The notes under the pieces: generated by a model
Seen by the model: only the letters and a program-made list of their open reading frames with translations
Told to the model about the DNA's origin: nothing
Databases searched by the model: none
Shown here: positions 15,880-26,008 of the stretch, one piece after another
Position numbering within the stretch: position 1 is the first letter of the stretch
Layout of the letters: each line of letters opens with the position of its first letter
Made by a program: the position numbers and the translations under genes
Assembly: GCA_001786575.1 (NCBI GenBank)
Contig: MFRW01000004.1
Span: 1 to 48,487, forward strand
Length of the DNA: 48,487 nt
Direction of reading: 5' to 3'
DNA from: Candidatus Moranbacteria bacterium RIFCSPHIGHO2_01_FULL_55_24
GTDB lineage: Bacteria > Patescibacteriota > Minisyncoccia > Moranbacterales > UBA1568

Positions 15880-17019
15880 ATGAAGAAGGTCTTTTACGGA
15901 TCATTGACGCTTCTAGTACTGACGCTCATTTTCCTGGGAGCGTACAATTTCGCATTCAAGAACAACTCCAACAGTCCGGTAGCCGAGACCGGCAAGAACG
16001 AGGCGGTTATCGTTCCGGAAGCCGGCGAGGACTCCGTCGCAGTTTCGCTGGTGAAGAACCCTATCAATGAGCCCCTCTTGGGAGCAGTCATGGGAGGAGA
16101 CGAGAAGGTCTACTACTACTCATTCGATGATAAGGCTCTGAAGAAAGCGACGCTCGAAGGCAAGGACAAATCCGTTCTCCTAAGCAACCTCCCGGGAGAA
16201 CCGTCTCGTATCGTCTGGTCTCCGAAGCGTGATAAGGCTCTTTTGAGCATCAAGCTCGACGGACGGAACATCTGGCACACGGCCGATCTTCAGACTAAGA
16301 GCCTAGTCGCGCTCAAGCCGGAAGTGACCCGGGTCGCCTGGACCAATCTCGGGGACAAGATTTTCTATCTCTATACCGATCCGAAAAACTCCGAGCGCTC
16401 GCTCAACATCGCGAATCCCGACGGAAGCAGCTGGAAAGAGCTTGCCAAACTGGGAGCCCGCGATGCCTACCTCTCGGCTGTCCCGCAGAGCAGTTCCGTC
16501 TCTTTCTGGAGTCGTCCGAATGCGCTGGAAAAGACCGTGCTCGAGAGCGTTTCGAGCGATGGTACCGGCCGCAAAACCCTTTTCGGGGACGGTTACGGCA
16601 GCGACTATCTCTGGTCTCCGGACGGAGAGAAGATCGTCATGAGCGGGAGCTCGGAGAAGGGCGGGAATACGCTTTCCGTCAGCCTGCTCAACAAGAACGG
16701 CGGCGAGGCGCGCTCCTTGGCGCTGCCTACCCTCGTTTCGAAAATCGTCTGGTCTCGCGACAGCGCTTTCCTCTACTATGCCCTCCCTGGCGGACTTCCG
16801 GAAAACGCGACGCTTCCGAATGACTACTTCGAGAAATCCCTCGCCACGAAAGACACCTTCTGGAAAATGGATATCGAGACCGGCAAAAAGACGCGTCTCC
16901 TCGAGCCGAAGGATGTGGCCCAGAGTTTCGACAGTACTGATCTGTTCCTGTCGTCCGAAGAAGATGCTCTCTTCTTTACCGATCGGCAATCCGGCCGCCT
17001 CCATCGCATCGATCTCTAG
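15880..17019 (+). CDS. Membrane-anchored TolB/WD40-like beta-propeller protein
   Basis: N-terminal TM helix; repeated WSPKRDKALLSI, WSPDGEKIVMSG, WSRDSAFLYYA blades. Confidence 0.65.
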   Translation: MKKVFYGSLTLLVLTLIFLGAYNFAFKNNSNSPVAETGKNEAVIVPEAGEDSVAVSLVKNPINEPLLGAVMGGDEKVYYYSFDDKALKKATLEGKDKSVLLSNLPGEPSRIVWSPKRDKALLSIKLDGRNIWHTADLQTKSLVALKPEVTRVAWTNLGDKIFYLYTDPKNSERSLNIANPDGSSWKELAKLGARDAYLSAVPQSSSVSFWSRPNALEKTVLESVSSDGTGRKTLFGDGYGSDYLWSPDGEKIVMSGSSEKGGNTLSVSLLNKNGGEARSLALPTLVSKIVWSRDSAFLYYALPGGLPENATLPNDYFEKSLATKDTFWKMDIETGKKTRLLEPKDVAQSFDSTDLFLSSEEDALFFTDRQSGRLHRIDL

Positions 17020-18272
17020 CCTCTTTTCTTCTCTCCAACGAAAGTCCGCTCCTCCGTAAGGGGGAGTTTTTGTTGCACAAGAAAAGAAAGAAGGACGAGC
17101 ATCCAGAAGAGGAATGCCAGGTCATTCCGGAAATATGGCGTATCGAGAAGGCCGAAGAGGAGAAGTGCTCCCCATAAGGAGAGAGCTAGACTCGCAAGAT
17201 CCTTTCTTTCCGGAAGGATGCGCCAAAGAAGGAAAAGACTTCTTCCGATAACGAGGAGAAATCCGCTTAGCCCGATTATCCCGGTACCAAACCAAAAAGC
17301 GAGTATCAGATTATGCGGCTCCGGGACTGCCCACTCGAGGTACGGTGGGAAATGACGCTGATACTCCAGATATGTTTCCTGGAAGCGTCCGACGCCGATT
17401 CCGAAGAAAGGGGAGTCGCCCAAAATCGCAAAAGAGGCCTTCCAGATCATCTCCCGTGACGAAAGCGACGAGCGTTCGTCGAAATGGACCAGGGATTGCC
17501 ACTTTCCTGTACCGCTTTCAGAGAAAAAGAAGGCTGTTGTCGAGACCGCCGCCAAAAGAAGGGCGGCAGCCAGGGTTTTGCGGAGCCCAGAAGCGCTGCT
17601 CCTAGAGGAGAGGAGCCAAACGAAAGCACCCGAGAGGGCGGCCCAGGCGCCGTAGGAGCGGGTTTCTATGAATGGAACGAGAAGGAGTAAGGCTGCGAGA
17701 AAAAAGAGCCAGGAGAGCCCTTTTTTGGTGCGGAAATAACGCGTCCCGAAAGCCGAAGCGATGAGGATACCGGACAAGAGAAGAATGGCGAGGAAGTTCG
17801 GAGAACTGTAGGGGAAAGCCAGGCGCTGATCGAAGGTATAGATGCCTTCCCGGATGCCGAGAAAAGCGGCTACAGCCACGAAAAGCGTCCCGAGAAGCCA
17901 GAAAATGAGCAATCTTTCGGCGGAGAGCTCCTTCCGCATGCTGATACCTGCGAAAAAGAGAAAAGCTGGGAAAAAGAACCAGGATTTCAGCATACCGAGA
18001 CCGGTGAGCGAGAACGGGTTCACGAAGAAAGAGAGAGCAGCCCCTGAAAGTGCCAGGAACACCCCGAGGGAAAGCAGCTTATCAGCAGAAAAAAGAGAAG
18101 AAAGCTTTTCGTCAGATACAAGGAACCTCCACAAGGCATAACCGAAAACCGGGATACTCGCTATTTCCAGGGAGTAGAGCGGCAGAGAGCCTAAAAGGAT
18201 CTTTTCTTGTGCAAGCAGGAGGAAAAGAAAGGGGAGCCCGAAGAGAAGATTTGAGAAGGAAGGGTGCGTCAT
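17016..18272 (-). CDS. O-antigen ligase-like membrane protein
   Basis: Multi-TM; FFGIGVGRFQETYLEYQRHFPPYLEWAVPEPHNLILAFWFGTGIIGL typical of the Wzy_C family. Confidence 0.85.
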   Translation of the reverse strand: MTHPSFSNLLFGLPFLFLLLAQEKILLGSLPLYSLEIASIPVFGYALWRFLVSDEKLSSLFSADKLLSLGVFLALSGAALSFFVNPFSLTGLGMLKSWFFFPAFLFFAGISMRKELSAERLLIFWLLGTLFVAVAAFLGIREGIYTFDQRLAFPYSSPNFLAILLLSGILIASAFGTRYFRTKKGLSWLFFLAALLLLVPFIETRSYGAWAALSGAFVWLLSSRSSASGLRKTLAAALLLAAVSTTAFFFSESGTGKWQSLVHFDERSSLSSREMIWKASFAILGDSPFFGIGVGRFQETYLEYQRHFPPYLEWAVPEPHNLILAFWFGTGIIGLSGFLLVIGRSLFLLWRILPERKDLASLALSLWGALLLFGLLDTPYFRNDLAFLFWMLVLLSFLVQQKLPLTEERTFVGEKKRG

Positions 18273-18278
18273 ACGCCT

Positions 18279-19574
18279 TCATGATAGCCGAAGCGCCTCG
18301 CTTTTGCGAGGGGAAACTCTTCCTTTTCCGCTTCTCATGAGTGCTGCAAGAACGAGAAGGTACAACGGGAACACATGGACCGAGTATATCGGGGTTTCAA
18401 AGAAGGAATGTACGAGAAAGGCTGTGAGCGCTCCGAGGTATCCCAAAACAAGAGGGTCTTTCCTCACCTTATAGCTCCCGAAAATCGCCATGAGCGGCAA
18501 GAGAATGAAAGCGAGGAGACCGATAAAACCGAGTTCGAGAGTGAGATCCAGAAAGAGGTTATGGGCATAGATCGGCTCGCGATAGGTCGCTTCAGGTTTG
18601 ACCGCAAGCGGATAATTGCCGAGCCCCGTGCCGAGAAGCGGCCTCTCTCGGATATGCTCGAGAGCCTCGCCCCAAAGCAGCAGACGGGCTCGGTTCGATC
18701 CTTCTTCGAGCGAAAAGCTCTCGAAGAAACGCGTACCCACCGGTGTCGTGGAAAATATTCCGAGAAAAGCCAGTACGCCGAGAAAGCAAATGAGAAACGT
18801 TCGTAAAGAAAAATGTTCTCGCATACGAAAAAATCCGAGCAAAGTGCCTCCACCGAACAAAGCGAGGTATCCGCCTCGGGAAAAAGCGAGAAGGACCGCG
18901 AGTGTCAGAATGCCGAAGACGATTGCCCAGAAAGTTTTCCGGTTTTCCATAAATATCCCGAGCGAAAGAAAAGCCGATATAGCCATGAAGAGAGAAAAGA
19001 GATGCGGGTCGGGGAAAAACGCCGTAGCGCGCATAAGGGTCTCCCCGGAAACATTCACGAGAAGGCTCGGGTACGTTGCGACTGCCGAAGCGAAATTCTC
19101 ACCGAGAAAGAAGGGGAGCAAAGTATTCGTCCAAAACCGGAAAAGTGTCTCTACCCCGACAATGAACTGGAGGAAGAATTGGAAAATCCCGATGCAGGCC
19201 GCTACAAAAGCGCCTAAGACAACGCCTTTGGCAAGCCTCATCCGCACATATTTTTCCTCGGCTACATCCCAAAGAATCGGAAAAAGGAGAAGGAAATTCG
19301 CAAGGAAAGAAGCTTTCCGGAAAGCCCATCCCGGCTCGGAAGCCCAAAACATCGACAGGAAACTGAACGCCGCGAAGAAAAGAAGTATGGAAAAAAGGAA
19401 TGGGGAAGGAAGATTAAGGGATCGCTTTGTGAGGCCCGAAGCGAGCCAGGCCAGAAAGAGAAGAGGGATCGCCACCCGGATCAAAGCGAAGTCGATACCA
19501 GAAGCCGGGGAGAGGGCGAACTGGAAAGGAAGCAAGAGAAAAATCCAAAAAAGCGCTGTTTCAAACATACTCAC
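18279..19574 (-). CDS. O-antigen ligase-like membrane protein
   Basis: AFSRGGYLALFGG and PLLGTGLGNYPLAVKPEATYREPIYAHNLFLDLTLELGFIGL. Confidence 0.87.
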   Translation of the reverse strand: MSMFETALFWIFLLLPFQFALSPASGIDFALIRVAIPLLFLAWLASGLTKRSLNLPSPFLFSILLFFAAFSFLSMFWASEPGWAFRKASFLANFLLLFPILWDVAEEKYVRMRLAKGVVLGAFVAACIGIFQFFLQFIVGVETLFRFWTNTLLPFFLGENFASAVATYPSLLVNVSGETLMRATAFFPDPHLFSLFMAISAFLSLGIFMENRKTFWAIVFGILTLAVLLAFSRGGYLALFGGGTLLGFFRMREHFSLRTFLICFLGVLAFLGIFSTTPVGTRFFESFSLEEGSNRARLLLWGEALEHIRERPLLGTGLGNYPLAVKPEATYREPIYAHNLFLDLTLELGFIGLLAFILLPLMAIFGSYKVRKDPLVLGYLGALTAFLVHSFFETPIYSVHVFPLYLLVLAALMRSGKGRVSPRKSEALRLS

Positions 19575-20347
19575 AAAAAGAAGTTTCTGAAGCGATGGAA
19601 GAGGAAGAGGAGTTGCTGCTCGAAGAGGATGCGGTGTTTCTCGAAATAGCGTTTTTGGGAAGCGTAGTACCGCTCTTTCTGGAGAGAGCGCGAGTCCTGG
19701 CTTTTGCCTCCGAAATGCGTGACCGTGAAGCGCGGGTCGAAGCGGATAGCCGCGCCTTCCTGCCTGGCGCGCTTACAGAGATCCACATCCTCATAGTAGA
19801 GGAAAAATTCCTGATCGAAACCCTTGATCTTCTGGAAGAATGTTCGGGGGATGAAGAGAGCGCCTCCGCTTACCCAGGCAACTTCTCGAGAGGAGGTATT
19901 CTGAAGAGGCAAGTGATTCCGGATGATCCGGAGGAGCGAAACTTCCTGCCCTCGGCCGAAGCGCGCCTCCTTTCCAGAGGCGTCGAGGAGACTGATGCCG
20001 AGGACCGCCGGTTCGGATGAGGAGGAAAAGACTTCCTGTATCGCTTCCAGCTGCTTTCCGGGCCATTCGACATCCGGATTCAGAAAGCCGAGGACGGTGC
20101 CCCTGGCCGCCTCCGCGCCCAGATTAGCGGCTGTTCCGAAACCTTTATTCCCACCTGCCTCAAGCACTTGTATGGGGTAGGCTCTCTGGAAAGAATGAAG
20201 GGTTTTCGACTCGCTCGCGTCGTTATTGACGATGATGACTTCGAAAGTTCCTTGGTTTTCTGCCCGAAAGAGGCTTCGGAGCGCTTTTTCGAGATAGCGT
20301 GCGCTCCGATAGTTAACGAAGATGAGGGAAATTGCCGGATGTTCCAT
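19571..20347 (-). CDS. Family 2 glycosyltransferase
   Basis: ISLIFVNYRSARYLEKALRSLF, NPDVEWP, WVSGGALFIPRTFFQKIKGFDQEFFLYYEDVDLCKR. Confidence 0.9.
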   Translation of the reverse strand: MEHPAISLIFVNYRSARYLEKALRSLFRAENQGTFEVIIVNNDASESKTLHSFQRAYPIQVLEAGGNKGFGTAANLGAEAARGTVLGFLNPDVEWPGKQLEAIQEVFSSSSEPAVLGISLLDASGKEARFGRGQEVSLLRIIRNHLPLQNTSSREVAWVSGGALFIPRTFFQKIKGFDQEFFLYYEDVDLCKRARQEGAAIRFDPRFTVTHFGGKSQDSRSLQKERYYASQKRYFEKHRILFEQQLLFLFHRFRNFFL

Positions 20348-21194
20348 GTCTTTTGGAAAAAAAATCGCGATAAGCCTGGGCTACCATGCGCGCTTTTTCC
20401 CTCCCGAAAAACACATCTAGAGCATTTTTGATTCTTCGTATTGTAACATAGAGCCGCGTATAGGGCCTAATCAAGCCTTTCGCATGCTTGGTAAAGAAAA
20501 TAAGGCCTGAAAACACGAGGTAGTAGAGCTTTTGCGGGCTTTCCTCGCTCTGTTCCTCATGGCGCGCCTTGGCCCCCGGAACGACGAGGAGAGGGTAGCC
20601 CATGTTCCGGGCGCGGAGCGAGTAATCGGTATCCTCGTAGTAGAGGAAGAACGCTTCGTCAAACAGACCGACTTGTTCCCAGACGTTCCTCGGGATAAGG
20701 AGCGCGCATCCGGAGAGAAAACCGCTCGGGTAGGGAGATGCGCTTCGAATCCTTCGTTCATGGACGGCGCGCATCCGGAAAAAATCGATCTTTCCGCCGG
20801 CAAACCAGGCGTTTCCCAGGTTATCGAAGATGACCGGCGAGAGGAGCGCTCCCTTCGGAAATTTTTCGGCAGCCGCTACGAGGAGAGTGAGCGCATCTTT
20901 TTCAGCGGTCGCATCCGGATTGAAGAGCCATACGAAATCCGCGCCTCTCGAGAACGCGTGTTCGATAGCCCGGTTCATCCCCGCTGCGAAACCGTAATTT
21001 TTTGAGAATGGGAGGAAACTCGCTTGAGGAAAATCCTGTTTCGCCTCATCGAACGAAGCGTCTGTCGATGCGTTGTCCGCGACGATAATCTCTTTTCGCG
21101 GATACTCGAGCGCGAAAAGGGACGTGAGAGCACGCTTGAGATGCGCTCCGCTATTGTAGTTCAAAACGATGAGAGCGACTTTGGGAACCGGCAT
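20313..21194 (-). CDS. Family 2 glycosyltransferase
   Basis: VALIVLNYNSGAHLKRALTSLF, FNPDAT, FLSGCALLIPRNVWEQVGLFDEAFFLYYEDTDYSLRA. Confidence 0.9.
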   Translation of the reverse strand: MPVPKVALIVLNYNSGAHLKRALTSLFALEYPRKEIIVADNASTDASFDEAKQDFPQASFLPFSKNYGFAAGMNRAIEHAFSRGADFVWLFNPDATAEKDALTLLVAAAEKFPKGALLSPVIFDNLGNAWFAGGKIDFFRMRAVHERRIRSASPYPSGFLSGCALLIPRNVWEQVGLFDEAFFLYYEDTDYSLRARNMGYPLLVVPGAKARHEEQSEESPQKLYYLVFSGLIFFTKHAKGLIRPYTRLYVTIRRIKNALDVFFGREKARMVAQAYRDFFSKRHGTSGNFPHLR

Positions 21195-21204
21195 AGGGAG
21201 AAGC

Positions 21205-22659
21205 TTAAGAGATCGGGTTCTCGACTGCCGCAGGAGCAGTCTCTTTGCTTGAAAAAATCATGCGGAGCTCCTCATAAGAGATAGCTTGCGTAATCCAGAG
21301 GCTGCCTATATAGATAGTGACTCCGGAGATCCCAGCGAGAAAGAACGAGTACGGTTCCAAGAAAAAGAGCGAGACCCCCATCGCTCCGGAAGCGAAAAGA
21401 ATCCTGCCGATATGCTCGAATGACGGCCGGTACTTCACATGCTGGAAAACGAGGAATCCGGTAAGCGTAATGACCAGAAGCTCTGTCGCGACCGAAGTGA
21501 AGGCGGCGCCGATGAAAGAATAAGTGGGGATGAGGAAAAGATTCAGGCTGATATTGAATACGGCAGCAAAGAAAAGCGCTACCATGAGCTTGCGCTGGGC
21601 GTTGCTCACGATGAGAAGCATATTGAAATAATGGCCGAAGAAGATGCATCCGAGAGCGAAGATAAGGATGCGCAGCACCGGCACGGATGCCTGGAAGCCC
21701 TCGCCGCTGACGATCTGGACGATATCCGGAGCCAAGAACCAGGTACCGACAATAAGAGGCGCTACGATAAGGAAAAAGACTTTGAATGTCTTGTCGGCGA
21801 TTTCATTGAAACGCTTGCGGTCGGTATAGATCGAGCGTGAAAGAAGAGGCAGAATCAATCCGGCAAGCATTGCCGGGAAGAAGATGAGATTCTCCATGAT
21901 CTTGTAGGCGACATTGTAGATGCCGACATCCGTATTCGACTGCATGAGCGAGAGGAGGATGGTGTCTAACTTGAAATACGCGAAGGTGATGATAGCTGTC
22001 GCTCCCATAGGAAGCGATTCCTTGAGAAATTCTTTCCAGTAGGAAAAATCGAGCGCGAGAGAGAACTTTACATAACGCCGGCTCCACCAGAAGACGAGGA
22101 TAGCATTGAAGGAAAGCGAGACGAGAAGCGTCGCCGCAATCGGGAGAAATCCGAGATCCTCCCGCACGATAAACACCACGAGCGCTACCTGGAGGAATTT
22201 GCCGCAGAACTCGATCATCGCCACTTTATCCATGGCCAGATACTTCTGGAAGATGCCATTGAGCACCAGGGAAAGGGTGGAGAAAAGGACGGCCGCAGCG
22301 GCTATGAGGATTCCCCACTCCTGATCTTCCGGGTAGCGGAAAACGAGAAGTGCGAGCGGTGCGATGAGGATAAGCGCAAGCGAAGAAAGCAGGCGGAGCG
22401 CTACGATGTTTCCGAGAATCTTCTTCTCTTCGGCTCCTTCCCGGGATATTTCCCGAGCAGTTACCGGACCGAGACCCAGATCAGCGATAGCGGAGAAGAA
22501 ACCGAAGAACGCGAGGATCGTCGCATACTTTCCGAAGCCGTCCGGACCGAGGTAGCCGGTGATCAGCCGGATAGAGAGAAGCGAGAGTGCGACCGTCGAA
22601 AACACCTTGAAGAAAGAATTCAAGACGACATTATAGGCAATCTTCCGCGCAATCGCCAT
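21205..22659 (-). CDS. Polysaccharide flippase (Wzx/MATE-like)
   Basis: About 12-TM profile; VLNSFFKVFSTVALSLLSIRLITGYLGPDGFGKYATILAFFGFFS. Confidence 0.87.
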   Translation of the reverse strand: MAIARKIAYNVVLNSFFKVFSTVALSLLSIRLITGYLGPDGFGKYATILAFFGFFSAIADLGLGPVTAREISREGAEEKKILGNIVALRLLSSLALILIAPLALLVFRYPEDQEWGILIAAAAVLFSTLSLVLNGIFQKYLAMDKVAMIEFCGKFLQVALVVFIVREDLGFLPIAATLLVSLSFNAILVFWWSRRYVKFSLALDFSYWKEFLKESLPMGATAIITFAYFKLDTILLSLMQSNTDVGIYNVAYKIMENLIFFPAMLAGLILPLLSRSIYTDRKRFNEIADKTFKVFFLIVAPLIVGTWFLAPDIVQIVSGEGFQASVPVLRILIFALGCIFFGHYFNMLLIVSNAQRKLMVALFFAAVFNISLNLFLIPTYSFIGAAFTSVATELLVITLTGFLVFQHVKYRPSFEHIGRILFASGAMGVSLFFLEPYSFFLAGISGVTIYIGSLWITQAISYEELRMIFSSKETAPAAVENPIS

Positions 22660-22686
22660 ACGAAAAGAAAATAAAAAAATCTGCGT

Positions 22687-23154
22687 TTAATCCTTGAGGC
22701 GCACGAGCACCTTGCGTTCCTCTCCTTTGCCGACACTTTCGGTGAGAATCCGGTCATTCTTCGCGAGAATCGTGTGGACAACTTTGCGTTCGAAAGCCTG
22801 CATAGGCCGGAGAGTGACGGAAAGTCCGGTCTCAATCGCTTCTTGAGCGGCCTTTTCCGCTTCTGATTCCAAGAATCCGCGCTTTTCGGCGAGATAACCG
22901 TTCACATCCACCACGAGAGAAACTCTTTCCCCGAGAGCTTTGCGGCAGAGGAGGCGGAGTATATGTTGGAGCGCCGCCAGATTCATCCCATGCTGGCCGA
23001 TGAGGAAATTCTGATCCGTATGGAGGGAAATGTCGATAAAGAAGCTTTCTGGATCATTCTCCTCTTCGCGTACCGAAATCGTTCCAGAAAAGCCGAGCTT
23101 TTCGACGAGCGTCTCGGCAATCTGCTGCAAAGTGGCAAGAGGAGTATTTTCCAT
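22687..23154 (-). CDS. jag: Jag (KH-R3H RNA-binding protein)
   Basis: LIGQHGMNLAALQHILRLLCRKALG, R3H-like tail LRPMQAFERKVVHTILA; adjacent to yidC. Confidence 0.87.
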   Translation of the reverse strand: MENTPLATLQQIAETLVEKLGFSGTISVREEENDPESFFIDISLHTDQNFLIGQHGMNLAALQHILRLLCRKALGERVSLVVDVNGYLAEKRGFLESEAEKAAQEAIETGLSVTLRPMQAFERKVVHTILAKNDRILTESVGKGEERKVLVRLKD

Positions 23155-23168
23155 AAGCTTTCGGCGGA

Positions 23169-23900
23169 TTAAGCCTTCTTAAGAGCGAAGATGTACTTCT
23201 GCTGGACAATCATGAAGAGGGTGGAGAAGAGCCAGTAGAGGGAAAGGGCTGCCGGGAAGGTTACCCCGATAAAGAAGGTGAGTCCGGGACCCAAGTAGAG
23301 CATCTGCTTATTCATTATAGCCGCAAAGTCCGGTTGGTCGGAAGGGCTGGCAGTAGCGCTGGAAGGGGCGGGCAATGAATGGAGCAGCATTTTGGTCTGG
23401 AAATATTGGGCAATGGACGAGAGGAACGCGAGCACGTAATTCGGCCGCGAAAGATCGACAAAATGGAGGAAGAGGTGATTGATGGCCCCAGGGTTAGCCA
23501 CAAAGGAATAGAGATCGTTCGGATTGACCATAAATCCCGCTTGGGAGATGGAAATAATGACCCGATAAATAGCGATCAGAAAGACGATCTGGACGAGGAG
23601 CGGGAGACAGCCTGAAAAAGGATTGGTTTTTTCGGCTTTATAGAGCTCTAGAAGGGCCTTTGTCTGTTCTTCCTTGTTCGTCTTGTGCTTCGCTTGGATC
23701 TCCTTCATTTTCGGCTGCAGTTCCTGCATTTTCTTCTGGGATTCGATCTGCTTCTTGGAAAGAGGGAGCATCACGAGCTTCAAAAGGAGGGTGGTCAGGA
23801 TGATGGCGATTCCGAAATCGGCTCCCGGAACGACATTGTAAAAGAAAATGAGGGCGTTATAGAGCGGATCGTAGATAAAGGTATGGAAAAGTGTGGCCAT
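23169..23900 (-). CDS. yidC: YidC/Oxa1 membrane insertase
   Basis: DFGIAIILTTLLLKLVMLPLSKKQIESQKKMQELQPKMKEIQ, NPFSGCLPLLVQIVFLIAIYRVI. Confidence 0.93.
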   Translation of the reverse strand: MATLFHTFIYDPLYNALIFFYNVVPGADFGIAIILTTLLLKLVMLPLSKKQIESQKKMQELQPKMKEIQAKHKTNKEEQTKALLELYKAEKTNPFSGCLPLLVQIVFLIAIYRVIISISQAGFMVNPNDLYSFVANPGAINHLFLHFVDLSRPNYVLAFLSSIAQYFQTKMLLHSLPAPSSATASPSDQPDFAAIMNKQMLYLGPGLTFFIGVTFPAALSLYWLFSTLFMIVQQKYIFALKKA

Positions 23901-23904
23901 ATGC

Positions 23905-24246
23905 TTATTTTTTGTCTTTTAGACTCCTCTTAATGTTAAGAATAAAGCTTTGTAATTCCTCTTTTTCGATGTTTTTTCCCTTCTTTAAGCTAAAAAATAC
24001 GATGTCATACCCTTTTGGGAGTTCTCCGTAGCTTTCCTCGATAAAGGCACTCAACTGCCGGCGCAAGCGGTTTCTTTGGGTAGCCAAGGGGAAATGCTTC
24101 TTACTGAAAGAAAAGCCTATCCGAAGCGAGTCTGTGCTGTTTTTGGCTATTTTACAGGCTATTTCTCTAAAAAAAAGGGGACTTCCGGAACGAAATACCC
24201 TCTCAAAGTCCTCTTTTTTCCTTATCCGAAGGCTTTTTTTCAGCAT
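23905..24246 (-). CDS. rnpA: Ribonuclease P protein component
   Basis: LRIRKKEDFERVFRSG..., FSKKHFPLATQRNRLRRQLSAFIEE; between yidC and rpmH. Confidence 0.92.
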   Translation of the reverse strand: MLKKSLRIRKKEDFERVFRSGSPLFFREIACKIAKNSTDSLRIGFSFSKKHFPLATQRNRLRRQLSAFIEESYGELPKGYDIVFFSLKKGKNIEKEELQSFILNIKRSLKDKK

Positions 24247-24253
24247 ATGGATG

Positions 24254-24391
24254 CTATTCGGAAAGTTTTTTCCTTCCTTTTTGGCGCCTGTTGGTGATCA
24301 CGCGCTTACCGCCCGGGGTACTCATACGCTTCAGAAAGCCGTGGCGTCTGGCCCGCTTTCTCGTTTTCGGCTGATACGTCCTCTTGCTCAT
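24254..24391 (-). CDS. rpmH: 50S ribosomal protein L34 (not in ORF track)
   Basis: Manual translation [45 protein letters not shown]. Confidence 0.95.
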   Translation of the reverse strand: MSKRTYQPKTRKRARRHGFLKRMSTPGGKRVITNRRQKGRKKLSE

Positions 24392-24589
24392 AGAACCACT
24401 CTCAATAACTTAAAGTCTTTGTAAAAAAGTTTCTTTAGTGTATCAGAAAGCCAAGGAAAGTCAATAATAGGGGTATAAATCCACTTATCCACCCGTTATG
24501 CACTTTTTAACCATTTTTCAGCCTCGCTCATCCTTTTTTAGCGTGATATAATGACATTCAATCTTCGCTATTCTCTGAAGCAGGAGCTT
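24392..24589. other. Candidate oriC part 1 (rpmH-dnaA intergenic)
   Basis: Divergent rpmH/dnaA; AT-rich; TTATCCAC-type DnaA-box-like sequence near 24484. Confidence 0.5.
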
Positions 24590-26008
24590 ATGACTAATGA
24601 GGAACTTTGGAAGGCTGTCTTAGGCCAAATAGAGCTTTCTTTGTCGAAAGCGAATTTTATTACTTGGTTCAAGAATACTTCTCTGGTGGATAACCAGAAT
24701 GGCTTGGTAACCATCGGCGTACCGAATGGGTTTGCGAAAGAATGGCTTGAGAATAAGTATAATATGTACATTCTCAAAGCTTTGAAGAGTCTTGATCCGT
24801 CTGTCCAAGAAATCCGTTGCGCTATCACGCTCCAGAATAAGCCGGGCGCTGCTCCGATCTCTGTGGATTCGGTTCGCAACGTAGATGCGGCGATACCCCG
24901 CGAACAAAGCGGATTTGTGCGGAAGAAAATTATTGAAAAGCCGGTATTCAGCAATACGCCGGGTTTGAATAACCAGGTTTTTCATGAAACAAACTTAAAC
25001 TCCCGTTACACCTTCGAGAATTTTATCGTGGCTGAAAATAACGAACTTGCCCGCGCTGCTTGTTATGCTGTTTCCCAGAATCTCGGCATGGTGTACAACC
25101 CGCTCTTCATTTATGGCGGGGTGGGGCTCGGGAAAACGCATCTCCTCCAATCGATCGGGAATGAAGTGATGAAGGAACATCCGGAAAAGCGCATAAAATA
25201 CATCACTTCGGAACGTTTCACTACAGAGCTCGTCGACTCGATCAAGAACCAGAAAATAGACCTTTTCAAGGAATACTACCAGCAAATGGACCTTCTGATT
25301 ATCGATGACGTGCAGTTCCTCTCGGGCCGCGAAAAGACCCAGAACGAATTTTTCCATATATTCAATGCTCTCTATCAGATAAATAAGCAGATTGTCATAT
25401 CCAGCGATCGGCCTCCGAAAGCCATCGCTACCCTCGAAGAACGCCTGCGTTCGCGCTTCGAAGGAGGGATGATCACTGATATCAGCCGTCCGAGCCTCGA
25501 AACAAGGATTGCGATTCTTCAATCAAAAATCCTTGAAAAAGGCTTTATTATAGATGAAATCACCCTGAAATACATCGCTGAAAAGGTAAATCAGAATATC
25601 CGGGAATTGGAAGGCGCTTTAAACCGGATAATCGCTTATTGCGAATTCCATAAACTTCCGCCGAGTCTTGAAAACACCCAGAAGATCCTCGCCGAACTCA
25701 TCGAGGATAACAAGAAAAACATCCATTCTGATGATGTTTTCCGGGTAATCAGCGATTTTTATGGTGTCGCTAAAGAAGAGTTGATCAAAAAAGGGCGGAA
25801 AAAAGAGATTTCTCACCCGCGCCAAGTAATGATGTATATTCTCCGAAACGAACTCCAAATACCTTTTTCTTCTATAGGAGAGCTTCTGGGAGGTAGAGAT
25901 CATACGACCGCGCTTCATGCATTTGAGAAGATTGAAACACAAAAAGAAAACAATTCACGGTTGAAAGAGGAACTTGATACGTTGCGAGAACGCCTCTATT
26001 ATAGTTAA
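24590..26008 (+). CDS. dnaA: Chromosomal replication initiator DnaA
   Basis: NPLFIYGGVGLGKTHLLQSIGNE, LLIIDDVQFLSGREKTQNEFFHIFNAL, GGRDHTTALHAFEKI. ATG at 24590 (track start 24551). Confidence 0.96.
   Translation: MTNEELWKAVLGQIELSLSKANFITWFKNTSLVDNQNGLVTIGVPNGFAKEWLENKYNMYILKALKSLDPSVQEIRCAITLQNKPGAAPISVDSVRNVDAAIPREQSGFVRKKIIEKPVFSNTPGLNNQVFHETNLNSRYTFENFIVAENNELARAACYAVSQNLGMVYNPLFIYGGVGLGKTHLLQSIGNEVMKEHPEKRIKYITSERFTTELVDSIKNQKIDLFKEYYQQMDLLIIDDVQFLSGREKTQNEFFHIFNALYQINKQIVISSDRPPKAIATLEERLRSRFEGGMITDISRPSLETRIAILQSKILEKGFIIDEITLKYIAEKVNQNIRELEGALNRIIAYCEFHKLPPSLENTQKILAELIEDNKKNIHSDDVFRVISDFYGVAKEELIKKGRKKEISHPRQVMMYILRNELQIPFSSIGELLGGRDHTTALHAFEKIETQKENNSRLKEELDTLRERLYYS

Noticed and set aside
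18616-19590. 324-aa plus-strand ORF
   Set aside because: Lys/Arg/Ser-rich antisense of a well-supported O-antigen ligase gene.
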